From the NCBI GenBank assembly GCA_028095925.1, contig JAOHCW010000001.1, positions 62,001 to 126,000 on the forward strand: a stretch of DNA of 64,000 bases, given 5' to 3'. Positions 41,621 to 51,490 of this stretch are shown here, one piece after another (position 1 is the first letter of the stretch; each line of letters starts with the position of its first letter). This stretch comes from Aquiluna sp. Lineage in GTDB: Bacteria > Actinomycetota > Actinomycetes > Actinomycetales > Microbacteriaceae. The position numbers and the translations under genes are program-made. The notes under the pieces were generated by a model, which was not told where the DNA came from, did no database searches, and was given only the letters and a program-made list of their open reading frames with translations.

Positions 41621-42332
41621 GGGTTCCTAAGTAAAGACCGATGACCTGAGGGTCGTTCAGAAGCTCACGGCCTGTTCCCACAACAGCATCCTTACCCTGA
41701 TCAAGCACATATGCACGATCTGAAATCTGAAGGCAACGTCGAGCGTTCTGCTCGACCATGATGCATGTCACTCCGGCCTTGTTGATGTCGGAAACCCTGA
41801 GGAATGCCTCGTCCTGCCTCACCGGGCTAAGTCCGGCTGAAGGCTCATCCAGAAGCAGCACAGTCGGATCCATCATGAGCGCTCGGCTCATGGCAACCAT
41901 CTGCCTCTCACCACCCGATAGCGAACCTGCACGCTGCTTTAGGCGCTTACCCAGTTCCTCAAAGATTGAGATTACGAAGTCGAGTCTCTCTGAGTAATTC
42001 TCAGGCTCCTGGAATGCACCCATCTGGAGATTTTCTTCAATGGTTAGCGAGGGGAAAACATTATTGTTCTGAGGGATGAAGCCAACACCCTTGGTGACAA
42101 GCTGGTTTGACTTGAGGCCCACGATTGACTCACCGTTCAGAGTGATCGAGCCCTCCCGGACCTTTACCAGGCCGAAAATGGCTTTGAGCAATGTTGACTT
42201 ACCCGCTCCATTTGGGCCGATGATTCCAATTAGCTCACCCTTGTCCGCGTGGAAATTGGTCCCATTGAGAATGTTTACGCCTGGGAGGTAGCCGGCGACG
42301 AGGTCCTTGACCTCAATTACTGTTTCGCTCAC
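41610..42332 (-). CDS. livF: branched-chain amino-acid ABC transporter ATPase LivF
   Basis: Second ATPase of the importer, 240 residues. Walker A GPNGAGKSTLLKA, the LivF-type SLTIEENLQMGAF, signature LSGGERQMVAMSRALM and Walker B VLLLDEPSAGL are present. The start overlaps the livG stop by four bases. Last large gene of the liv transcript. Confidence 0.94.
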   Translation of the reverse strand: MSETVIEVKDLVAGYLPGVNILNGTNFHADKGELIGIIGPNGAGKSTLLKAIFGLVKVREGSITLNGESIVGLKSNQLVTKGVGFIPQNNNVFPSLTIEENLQMGAFQEPENYSERLDFVISIFEELGKRLKQRAGSLSGGERQMVAMSRALMMDPTVLLLDEPSAGLSPVRQDEAFLRVSDINKAGVTCIMVEQNARRCLQISDRAYVLDQGKDAVVGTGRELLNDPQVIGLYLGTLGT

Positions 42333-43219
42333 TTGTCCTCCCCCTTGATGATGTTGATTCTGCCTGTAACCTCACCAAGATCTGTTTCCTGGTGGGCACC
42401 AAGGTAGGCATCGATAACGGCTTGCTCCTTCATGACGGTCTCTGGTGGACCCTCGGCCACAACCTTGCCCTCCGCCATAACCACAACCCAGTCGGCAATG
42501 TGGCGAACCATGTGCATGTCGTGCTCAACGAACAGCACGGTCATACCCTCACCCTTGAGGCTAATAACGTGGTCGAGAAGAGACTGGGTAAGAGCTGGGT
42601 TCACACCTGCCATGGGCTCGTCAAGCATCACCAGGGTCGGGTCGGTCATTAGAGCGCGAGCCATCTCCAGAAGCTTGCGCTGCCCTCCCGAAAGGGACGC
42701 GGCAAAGTCATCCTTTTTGGTATCGAGCTTGAAGCGCTTGAGAAGCTCCATAGCCTTGACTTCGATGTCCTCGTCCTGCTTCTTCCAGAACCCTGGAAAC
42801 AGGGCCCTAAAGATACTCTCGCCGCTTTGACCCTTGGCACCGAGCTTCATGTTCTCGATAACGGTCAATAGGCTCAGTGCCTTTGTCAGCTGGAAGGTGC
42901 GGACTTGGCCCATCTGGGCAACCTTGAATGATGGCACGCCTGATAGCGAGGTCCCCATAAAGGACCAGGCGCCGGTGTCTGGGGTGTCAAAACCGGTTAG
43001 CAGATTAAACAGCGTGGTCTTACCCGCACCGTTTGGACCAATGAGAGCAGTAATCACTCCCGAGGGGATCTCGAGGTGCTCAACGTCGACTGCCGTCAGA
43101 CCACCAAAGGTCTTCTTGACGTGGTCGATGACGAGCATCGGGTCCTTCTTCTTGCAGCCTGGGACTGCATCACCGATGTGGAGGTCGGTTGTCTTTTGTG
43201 GCTTCTCGTTATTTGACAA
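42329..43219 (-). CDS. livG: branched-chain amino-acid ABC transporter ATPase LivG
   Basis: First ATPase of the importer, 296 residues. Walker A GPNGAGKTTLFNLLTGF, signature LSGGQRKLLEMARALM and Walker B LVMLDEPMAGVNP are present. The ATP-binding domain is preceded by about 25 extra polar residues. It overlaps livM by 11 bases and livF by four. Confidence 0.94.
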   Translation of the reverse strand: MSNNEKPQKTTDLHIGDAVPGCKKKDPMLVIDHVKKTFGGLTAVDVEHLEIPSGVITALIGPNGAGKTTLFNLLTGFDTPDTGAWSFMGTSLSGVPSFKVAQMGQVRTFQLTKALSLLTVIENMKLGAKGQSGESIFRALFPGFWKKQDEDIEVKAMELLKRFKLDTKKDDFAASLSGGQRKLLEMARALMTDPTLVMLDEPMAGVNPALTQSLLDHVISLKGEGMTVLFVEHDMHMVRHIADWVVVMAEGKVVAEGPPETVMKEQAVIDAYLGAHQETDLGEVTGRINIIKGEDK

Positions 43220-44201
43220 AGGTCAGCTCCCTCTTGTCTCCGAAGATGCCCTGCGGGCGGTATATGACCAGCAGCATCAGCCCTATACCGACGAGCACGA
43301 ACCTCAGGGTTGAAGCCTGGGTCGTTGATACTGGAAGGATGCCGGATGTTGAAAGTGCTGGCAAAAGGTTGGACAGGAAGGCCTGGATGACCCAGAAGAT
43401 AACCGCTCCAATTACCGGTCCAAAGATTGTGGCAGCGCCACCAAGTAGCAGCGAGGTCCAGATGAAGAAGGTAAGCGAGGTTACATAGACTCCAGGGGAG
43501 ATGTTCTGGGCGGCGGTGTAGATGATGCCACCGAGGGCTCCGAAGACACCTCCGATTACCAGCGCCTGAAGCTTGTATGCGAAGACGTTCTTGCCAAGGG
43601 ACCTAACGGCCTCCTCGTCCTCTCGAATGCCCTTGATGACTCTGCCCCAAGGGGAACGCATTAGGGCCCACAGGAACCAAACAGCCACGGTAAGGACAAT
43701 CAGTCCGAAGACCAGCACCCAGAGCGTTTGCTCGTTGTAGGTAAACGGTCCAAATCCGTAGGTTCCCTGAGGTATTGGGTTTGAGTTCTGGAATCCTGAC
43801 CCGTCAGGCCTGGAGTTGAAGCCAAAGAGGCCGTCTGCAGAGCCCGTCACGTCCGTGAAGGCAGTGGTCAAGAAGAGCAGCCTGGCAATCTCGGCGGCTG
43901 CGATGGTCGCGATTGCCAAGTAGTCGCCGCGAAGCCTCAGCGTCGGAATACCCAGGATTAGTGCAAACACCACAGATCCAAGAACTCCAACCAGCATGCC
44001 TGCCCACCAGGGCAGCCCAAAGGTGAGCACAGAGATCGCGTAGCCGTAGCCACCGATAGCCATAAAGCCTGCGATACCGAAGTTCAGAAGCCCTGCGAAA
44101 CCAAAGTGCATTGCAAGACCCAGCGCAGCCAGTGCGAAGGCAATCGTGGTCGGGGTTAGAAAGCCCGCCAGAGTGTTATTAAGAATTGATCCCCAGTCCA
44201 T
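43209..44201 (-). CDS. livM: branched-chain amino-acid ABC transporter permease LivM
   Basis: Membrane permease half, 330 residues, about eight to nine membrane segments. GFAGLLNFGIAGFMAIGGYGYA and TLRLRGDYLAIATIAAAEIAR are LivM signatures. The cytoplasmic coupling loop is SPWGRVIKGIREDEEAVRSLGKN. Unusually, a long polar loop (about 125-155, SADGLFGFNSRPDGSGFQ) faces outward. It lies ten bases after livH. Confidence 0.93.
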   Translation of the reverse strand: MDWGSILNNTLAGFLTPTTIAFALAALGLAMHFGFAGLLNFGIAGFMAIGGYGYAISVLTFGLPWWAGMLVGVLGSVVFALILGIPTLRLRGDYLAIATIAAAEIARLLFLTTAFTDVTGSADGLFGFNSRPDGSGFQNSNPIPQGTYGFGPFTYNEQTLWVLVFGLIVLTVAVWFLWALMRSPWGRVIKGIREDEEAVRSLGKNVFAYKLQALVIGGVFGALGGIIYTAAQNISPGVYVTSLTFFIWTSLLLGGAATIFGPVIGAVIFWVIQAFLSNLLPALSTSGILPVSTTQASTLRFVLVGIGLMLLVIYRPQGIFGDKRELTFVK

Positions 44202-44211
44202 GGTCTACCTC

Positions 44212-45510
44212 CTACCCAACTCTCTGTTTTCGGCCCAACAATCCCTGCGGTCTCACCAGCAGGACGACAATCAGAACGACCAGCGCTCCAACGTACTTCA
44301 GGTCGGCCGGGATGATTAGACCCGACATCTCGACGAGCACACCTACAATCAGAGCACCGATTAGAGCACCAAATGCCGTGCCGAGACCTCCGAGGGTGAC
44401 CGCAGCAAAAATTAGAAGCAGAATCTGGGTTCCCATGTCCCACTTGATTCCGGGTCGGAAGTAGGCCCAGAGCACTCCGGCCAAACCAGCCAGTGATGCA
44501 GCCATAATCCAAACAATTCTGATGACCTTGTCGACATCGATGCCCGAAGCTGCAGCTAGGTCTGGGTTATCGGAGATTGCTCTTGTTGCCTTACCCGTCT
44601 TGGTCCTGAGGAGCCAGTAGGCGAAAGCGATAATGACGACGATGCTCAAACCCATGGACATCAGGTCTGTGGAGCTAAGTGCGACGGCACCAAACAGGTT
44701 GATCTTGGGAGAGTCAAAACCAGGCAGCTGCTCCGTACCGCCACCAATCACGAACTGGATGATGTAGCGCATTGTCAGCGAGAGTCCAATGGAAACAATC
44801 ATCAGCTGGACAATGCCAAGCCCTTTTTTCCTAAGCGGCCGCCAGAGCCCGGCATCCAATGACCACCCCAAACCGGCTGATAGAGCCACTGCGATTGGAA
44901 TCGCGATGAAGAGAGGAAGCTGTAGCCCGACCCCAAAGATCAGGGCCGCCACCGCTCCAAAGGTAACCATCTCGCCGTGAGAGAAGTTGGACAGTCCAGT
45001 TGTTCCGAACACCAGGGACACTCCAACAGCGGCAAGCCCAAGCATGAGTCCGAAGTTAATTCCGTAGATAAACCTTGAGACGATCTGATCAAAGATGGAG
45101 GTCTCGTTGCGTTCACCCTCACCAATGAAGAAGTTCTTCGCAACTCGGTCGGTGAGACCGAATTCAACCTCTTGTGTTGCTCCGCCCTCGAGCACTGAAA
45201 TGCCCTCTGGGAGGGTGGATTCATCGAGGGTTACGTTGTAGTTGCGCACCTCTGGAACGCCAATTGACCAGCGTCCATCTGAGTCGGTGACGGTCTCCGC
45301 GGTGTAGCCGCCGCCATCAACCACGATTCTCACTCCGGCGATTGGCTCACCGTCAATCTTGACGTTGCCGAAGACTGTCGCCGAGTACTCCTCGCCAACG
45401 CTGTCTCCGAGCGCAGGTGCTGACACACTGAGGCCACCGAATACGGCCAACAGGGCGACAAGAATGATGCGCAATGCTCTGCGTCGAGTGTCATCCAAGA
45501 GGAACTTCAC
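44212..45510 (-). CDS. livH: LivH permease with N-terminal extracellular domain
   Basis: Other permease half, 432 residues, about 140 longer than a plain LivH. Residues 1-36 look like a signal or first membrane segment (IILVALLAVFGGLSVSAPALG). Residues about 42-125 form a carboxypeptidase-regulatory-like beta-sandwich (VFGNVKIDGEPIAGVRIVVDGGGY, then TDSDGRWSIGVPE, ending in a YNVTLDES strand). From about 145 it is a normal LivH (INFGLMLGLAAVGVSLVFGTTGLSNFSHGEM, then TRAISDNPDLAAASGID). The added domain would lie outside the membrane, where it could help dock the lipoprotein receptor; that role is inference. GTG start with GGAGGAGAA upstream. Confidence 0.92.
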   Translation of the reverse strand: MKFLLDDTRRRALRIILVALLAVFGGLSVSAPALGDSVGEEYSATVFGNVKIDGEPIAGVRIVVDGGGYTAETVTDSDGRWSIGVPEVRNYNVTLDESTLPEGISVLEGGATQEVEFGLTDRVAKNFFIGEGERNETSIFDQIVSRFIYGINFGLMLGLAAVGVSLVFGTTGLSNFSHGEMVTFGAVAALIFGVGLQLPLFIAIPIAVALSAGLGWSLDAGLWRPLRKKGLGIVQLMIVSIGLSLTMRYIIQFVIGGGTEQLPGFDSPKINLFGAVALSSTDLMSMGLSIVVIIAFAYWLLRTKTGKATRAISDNPDLAAASGIDVDKVIRIVWIMAASLAGLAGVLWAYFRPGIKWDMGTQILLLIFAAVTLGGLGTAFGALIGALIVGVLVEMSGLIIPADLKYVGALVVLIVVLLVRPQGLLGRKQRVG

Positions 45511-47201
<1,691 letters not shown>

Positions 47202-47210
47202 GAGGCCTAG

Positions 47211-48326
47211 ATGTCTGAAGTAGAAATAGGTAAGGCGAAGAGCGCCCGGGTTGGCTATGCCTTTGATGATGTGGCGGTAATTCCAACCCGTCGAACCCGC
47301 GACCCCGAGGATGTTTCAACCGCTTGGACCATAGATGCATTCAAGTTTGAGCTTCCCGTTGTAGCAGCGCCTATGGATTCGGCTATGAGCCCTGCCACCG
47401 CAATTGCGCTTGGAAAAATGGGTGGTCTTGGCGTTTTGGATCTGGAAGGACTTTGGACACGCTACGAGGATCCCACCCAGCAGCTGGCTGAGATTGCAAG
47501 TGCAAAAGACGAGGACGCGACCGCTGTGTTGCAGCGGGTCTACTCAAAGCCAATCCAGCCAGAGCTAATTTCCCAGCGGCTGGGAGAGATTCGCGATTCA
47601 GGTGCGACGGTGGCAGGTGCCCTGAGTCCCCAGCGGACCGCCGAGTTTGCAGACATTGTTCTCAAGGCCGGAGTCGACATGTTCGTGATTCGTGGAAACA
47701 CCGTTTCTGCGGAGCACGTCTCAAAGCAGGTAGAGCCGCTCAACCTCAAAGAGTTCATTTACAAGTTAGACGTTCCCGTGATTGTTGGTGGCGCAGCCAC
47801 TTACACGGCTGCTCTGCACCTCATGAGGACTGGAGCCGCCGGAGTGCTAGTTGGTTTTGGTGGTGGAGCCGCCGGAGCAACAAGAAACGTACTCGGAATT
47901 CACGCTCCAATGGCCACGGCAGTTGCGGATGTGGCGGCTGCCAGACGCGACTATATGGATGAGTCAGGTGGTCGCTACGTTCATGTCATTGCTGATGGTG
48001 GACTTGGAACCAGTGGCGATGTCGTGAAGGCTGTGGCATGTGGAGCTGATGCCGTCATGCTGGGAACCATGTTGGCTAGGGCCGCCGAGGCACCGGGAGC
48101 CGGATGGCACTGGGGCAGCGAGGCCGTGAACCAGAAACTACCTCGCGGTCAACGAGTCTGGGTGGGGTCTCACGGTTCCCTAGAAAACATTTTGACCGGG
48201 CCGGCTGCGTCCGCAAGCGGCACCGCAAACCTCATCGGGGCTCTCAAGAGGTCAATGGCCACCACCGGCTACTCCGACCTCAAGGAGTTCCAACGGGTCG
48301 ACGTCGTTCTTAACCCCTATGGGTAG
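47211..48326 (+). CDS. guaB3: GuaB3-family IMP dehydrogenase-related protein
   Basis: Paralogue of IMP dehydrogenase found beside guaB in actinobacteria; 371 residues, no CBS domains. It starts EIGKAKSARVGYAFDDVAVIP, and the barrel carries APMDSAMSPATA, then GGRYVHVIADGGLGTSGDV and DAVMLGTMLARA. The loop that holds the catalytic Cys in IMPDH reads GFGGGAAGATRNVLGI here, with no Cys. Catalysis by the classic mechanism therefore looks unlikely, and the real activity is uncertain. It shares a ribosome site AGGAGGC with guaB and directly abuts the SURF1 gene. Confidence 0.93.
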   Translation: MSEVEIGKAKSARVGYAFDDVAVIPTRRTRDPEDVSTAWTIDAFKFELPVVAAPMDSAMSPATAIALGKMGGLGVLDLEGLWTRYEDPTQQLAEIASAKDEDATAVLQRVYSKPIQPELISQRLGEIRDSGATVAGALSPQRTAEFADIVLKAGVDMFVIRGNTVSAEHVSKQVEPLNLKEFIYKLDVPVIVGGAATYTAALHLMRTGAAGVLVGFGGGAAGATRNVLGIHAPMATAVADVAAARRDYMDESGGRYVHVIADGGLGTSGDVVKAVACGADAVMLGTMLARAAEAPGAGWHWGSEAVNQKLPRGQRVWVGSHGSLENILTGPAASASGTANLIGALKRSMATTGYSDLKEFQRVDVVLNPYG

Positions 48327-49055
48327 ATGAAGCCGAGCTTCTTCTCCGTTGCCCGCAGGCCTAAGTGGATTGCCGGCCTTTTAGTCGCATTTATTGTTGC
48401 CGGAACCTTTGCGGCTTTGATGCAGTGGCAGTTCTCGAGGACCTTTGTGGCGGTTGGAGTTGATATCGAGCTGGAGCCGGTTCCAATTTCAGAACTTGCG
48501 GCACCACAGCGTTTGGCACCGGGAAGCTACGACCGCCTAGTGACAGCGACGGTCTCGACAGATCCAGAGAACGTATATGTAGTTTCTGATCGCCTTCAGG
48601 TCCAGGGCACTGAGCAACTGCAGGGCTACTGGGTTGTGGCTAACAGCGTTGAAAAGGAAACGGGAGCAAGTCTGACGCTTGCGCTTGGCTTTGCATCCGA
48701 GCTGGAAGCCGTAGTTGACATTGTGGTGCCTGTAGGCGAGTTTGAAATCGTGGGCTATCTAGAGCCAAGTGAACCGGTCGCCGAGTCAGAGTCGGGAACC
48801 CTGGGCTCGGTGGCACTCTCGCAACTTGTAAACCTCTATGCCGATGAAGCTTTCGAGAGTTTCCCCGTCTACGTAATTGTTCAAGAGGGTATTGCTCTTG
48901 AAATAGAGCGGATTTCTATCGGAATTCAAGATGAGACCGTCGAGATCAATTGGCTCACCGCCTTTTATGCAATCGAGTGGCTTCTGTTTGGGCTCGCCGC
49001 CTTTTATCTGTGGTGGAGGCTTGTAATGGACCAGGTCGCCCGAGAAACCAGTTAA
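48327..49055 (+). CDS. SURF1-family cytochrome oxidase assembly protein
   Basis: Membrane protein thought to help haem insertion into cytochrome c oxidase; 242 residues. Topology fits SURF1: an N-terminal membrane helix (WIAGLLVAFIVAGTFAALMQWQ), the WQFSR motif, a large outside domain with LQGYWVV, and a C-terminal helix (FYAIEWLLFGLAAFYLWWRLV). The outside domain is weakly conserved, as usual for actinobacterial members. It begins with ATG at the guaB3 stop. Confidence 0.85.
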   Translation: MKPSFFSVARRPKWIAGLLVAFIVAGTFAALMQWQFSRTFVAVGVDIELEPVPISELAAPQRLAPGSYDRLVTATVSTDPENVYVVSDRLQVQGTEQLQGYWVVANSVEKETGASLTLALGFASELEAVVDIVVPVGEFEIVGYLEPSEPVAESESGTLGSVALSQLVNLYADEAFESFPVYVIVQEGIALEIERISIGIQDETVEINWLTAFYAIEWLLFGLAAFYLWWRLVMDQVARETS

Positions 49056-49081
49056 TAGAATCGTTATCTGAATTTGTGGGT

Positions 49082-49153
49082 TTTTGCCCGTTTTAGTTTC
49101 AATTGCCCGTTTGCAGTGCTACTTTCTTAGCAATTACTTGTAAACGGACAATT
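49082..49153 (+). promoter_or_regulatory. repeated operator-like sites before the DeoR-type gene
   Basis: TTTTGCCCGTTTT (49082-49094) and AATTGCCCGTTTG (49101-49113) are direct repeats 19 bases apart. AAACGGACAATT (49142-49153) is the same motif inverted with one change. TACTTT (49120) between them could be a -10. This arrangement suits binding by the regulator encoded just downstream (autoregulation); that is inference. Confidence 0.5.
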
Positions 49154-49169
49154 TCGGAGACTGACAAGG

Positions 49170-49931
49170 GTGTTAGCTGAAGAGCGCAGACTAAAGCTTG
49201 CGGAGTGGACCAGAGAAGATGGTCGACTCGACGCAAACGTGGCTGCGAACAAATTGGACGTAGCGGTAGAGACCGTAAGGCGTGACCTAGACGTCCTTCA
49301 GCGCAGAGGCGCACTTCGCCGGGTGCACGGTGGTGCGATCGCCCTAGAGAGATTTGCACGCGAATACACCATCCCCGAGCGGTACAACCGGAACCCCCAG
49401 CAAAAGCAGTCGGTTGCCGATGTTGCCGCGGCATACATCCCCGAAGAGGGCTGCATCTTTGTTGACGGCGGTACCACTACCGAGTACCTGGAGCCTCACC
49501 TGCGCAACAAGCCAAAGCTAATGGTTGTGACCAACCACATCACTCTCGCCTCCAAGCTTGCCGACAGCACAACTCAGGTAACCATTCTGGGAGGACGTAT
49601 TAGGCCTGCCACACTCTCCGCAGTGGGAGCGAAGACGGTTGCGGACCTACTTGACTTCAACGCAGTGGTTAGCTTTCTCGGTGTCAATGGCATCGGACTT
49701 GAAGGTGGCATGACCGCTTACGACACCGACGAGGCTCTAGTAAAGAAGACCATGATGTCCCGCTCTGTAGAGCGCATCCTGCTAGCTGACAGCAGCAAGT
49801 TTGGTCCAACCTACCCAGCCCGTTTCGCAGATTTTGATCAGTTTGACCGCGTGGTCACAAATGTTGACGCCGACCCGACTTACGTCGAGGCGTTCAGTAA
49901 GGCAGGTGTTGAAGTTGCACTTGCCAATTAG
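49170..49931 (+). CDS. DeoR/GlpR-family transcriptional regulator
   Basis: Sugar-phosphate-responsive repressor, 253 residues. The N-terminal winged helix (EERRLKLAEWTREDGRLD, recognition helix VETVRRDLDVLQRRGALRRVHGGA) is followed by the DeoR C-terminal sensor domain (FVDGGTTTEYLEPHL, then TTQVTILGGRIRPATLSAVG). It starts at GTG, with GGAG nine bases upstream. Position at the head of the mannitol PTS genes makes it their probable regulator, sensing mannitol-1-P or fructose-P; the ligand is not determined. Confidence 0.92.
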   Translation: MLAEERRLKLAEWTREDGRLDANVAANKLDVAVETVRRDLDVLQRRGALRRVHGGAIALERFAREYTIPERYNRNPQQKQSVADVAAAYIPEEGCIFVDGGTTTEYLEPHLRNKPKLMVVTNHITLASKLADSTTQVTILGGRIRPATLSAVGAKTVADLLDFNAVVSFLGVNGIGLEGGMTAYDTDEALVKKTMMSRSVERILLADSSKFGPTYPARFADFDQFDRVVTNVDADPTYVEAFSKAGVEVALAN

Positions 49932-49977
49932 ATTTCCTCGGTTCCTTGCCGAAACCGTTGGAAAAAGGGAGATGTCA

Positions 49978-50064
49978 ATGCTAGGGCGGGCCCCAAACCA
50001 AGCCACAGCAGCGACAGCGCCCAATGAATACAACCCCCTAAAGGAAGGTAGTACCCATGGCTAA
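49978..50064 (+). CDS. possible leader peptide before mtlA
   Basis: A 28-codon ORF beginning MLGRAPNQATAATAPNEY. It has a strong AAGGGAG six bases upstream of its ATG, better placed than most sites nearby. Its TAA (50062-50064) falls just after the mtlA ATG (50057), so ribosomes finishing it could re-initiate on mtlA, which also has its own AAGGAAGG. An in-frame ATG six bases earlier (49972) is too close to the site. No similarity recognised; it may simply be an upstream regulatory ORF. Confidence 0.4.
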   Translation: MLGRAPNQATAATAPNEYNPLKEGSTHG

Positions 50065-51172
50065 TTTTATACCCGCGGGTGACGGCGGCCACACTGGCTG
50101 GCGTGCAGCGGCTCAAAAAATAGGTGGAAACCTAGCTGGAATGGTGATCCCGAACATCGGTGCGTTTATCGCATGGGGTCTTCTGACAGCACTGTTCATT
50201 CCAACTGGCTGGCTACCAAATGAGGAACTCTCCTCGATGGTCGGCCCAATGATCGTTAACTTGCTTCCAATCCTCATTGGTTACACCGGTGGTCGCATGG
50301 TTCATGGTCAGCGCGGTGCCGTTATCGGTTCTGTCGCAACCGTAGGTGTGATTGTCGGCGCTTCAATTCCAATGTTCCTAGGTGCCATGCTTATTGGTCC
50401 TCTAGCTGCATGGATCTTGAAGAAGATTGATGCCGTACTAGACCCAGTCACCCCTCCAGGATTCGAAATGCTCATCGGAAACTTCTCTCTGGGTATCTCG
50501 GGTCTCCTAATGGCCATCCTTGGTTTCGTAGGTATCGGACCGGTCGTTAACACCTTCTCCGACACTCTCGGCGCCGGTGTGAAGGCACTGGTTGACACAG
50601 GACTGCTGCCACTGGCATCAATCCTGATTGAGCCTGCAAAGATTCTGTTCCTCAACAACGCCATAAATTACGGTGTGCTCGCTCCACTTGGAGTCGCTCA
50701 GGTTGAAGAAGCTGGCAAGTCCATCATGTTCATGCTCGAGAGCAATCCAGGTCCAGGACTGGGAATCCTTGTTGCCGTCTGGCTAGCAGCAGGAAGCAAG
50801 GTTCTACGCGGAAGTGCTCCAGGCGCGATCGTGATTCACTTCTTGGGTGGTATCCACGAGATCTACTTCCCATACGTCCTAATGAAGCCGATTTTGGTTT
50901 TGGCTGCCATTGCAGGTGGTGCAACTGGTGTTGCTACCTTCCTAGTAACTGGCGTTGGCGTGGTGGCAACACCAGCCCCAGGCTCAATTTTCGCCTACCT
51001 AGCGGTTACCCCTCCAGGAAACCACTTTGGTGTGCTGCTAGGAATTCTCCTTTCGGCCACCGTCTCCTTCCTCGTCGCATTTGTGATTCTCAAAGCCTCC
51101 AAGGATGGCGATGATGACCTCGAGGCCGCAAAGGCCAAGAGCAAGTCGATGAAGACCGGCGGTGCGGAGTAA
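50057..51172 (+). CDS. mtlA: mannitol PTS permease, IIC domain
   Basis: Membrane channel of the mannitol phosphotransferase system; 371 residues, about eight membrane segments. GNLAGMVIPNIGAFIAWGLLTALFIPTGW and the mannitol-class signature GGIHEIYFPYVLMKP, carrying the substrate-binding Glu, are present. The protein stops after a Lys-rich cytoplasmic tail, so the IIB and IIA domains are on separate genes, unlike the fused E. coli MtlA. IIB follows after three bases. Confidence 0.95.
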   Translation: MANFIPAGDGGHTGWRAAAQKIGGNLAGMVIPNIGAFIAWGLLTALFIPTGWLPNEELSSMVGPMIVNLLPILIGYTGGRMVHGQRGAVIGSVATVGVIVGASIPMFLGAMLIGPLAAWILKKIDAVLDPVTPPGFEMLIGNFSLGISGLLMAILGFVGIGPVVNTFSDTLGAGVKALVDTGLLPLASILIEPAKILFLNNAINYGVLAPLGVAQVEEAGKSIMFMLESNPGPGLGILVAVWLAAGSKVLRGSAPGAIVIHFLGGIHEIYFPYVLMKPILVLAAIAGGATGVATFLVTGVGVVATPAPGSIFAYLAVTPPGNHFGVLLGILLSATVSFLVAFVILKASKDGDDDLEAAKAKSKSMKTGGAE

Positions 51173-51175
51173 TCC

Positions 51176-51490
51176 ATGGCAAGCATTTCTGGAGCTGACG
51201 TCAAGCACGTAGTTGTTGCTTGCGAGGCTGGAATGGGTTCCTCGGTCATGGTTGCCAGAATGCTGGCCAAGCAGCTGAAGGCAAACGGCGTCGAGGTAAC
51301 TCACTCCCCTGTGAATCAGTTGGCTGACACCACGCATGACTTGGTGCTGGTCCATCGTGGCCTCTCGCAGCGTGCGAAGCAGGCCGTTCCTGACTCACCT
51401 GTAATCATCTTTGACATGTTCCTGGGAGATATGCGTATCGCTCAGCTGGTCAATGAGATTCAGGAAGGTCACGAAATCAGCGATGCCTGA
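51176..51490 (+). CDS. mannitol PTS IIB component
   Basis: Cytoplasmic phosphocarrier, 104 residues. The phosphorylated Cys16 is in VVVACEAGMGSSVMVARML, the standard mannitol-class IIB loop. It hands phosphate from IIA to mannitol at IIC. The last eight bases overlap the IIA start. Having IIB free of IIC is common in Gram-positive actinobacteria. Confidence 0.95.
   Translation: MASISGADVKHVVVACEAGMGSSVMVARMLAKQLKANGVEVTHSPVNQLADTTHDLVLVHRGLSQRAKQAVPDSPVIIFDMFLGDMRIAQLVNEIQEGHEISDA

Noticed and set aside
51411-51482. Upstream extension of the PTS IIA frame
   Set aside because: It lies inside the IIB gene; the ATG at 51483 overlaps the IIB stop and starts the known fold.
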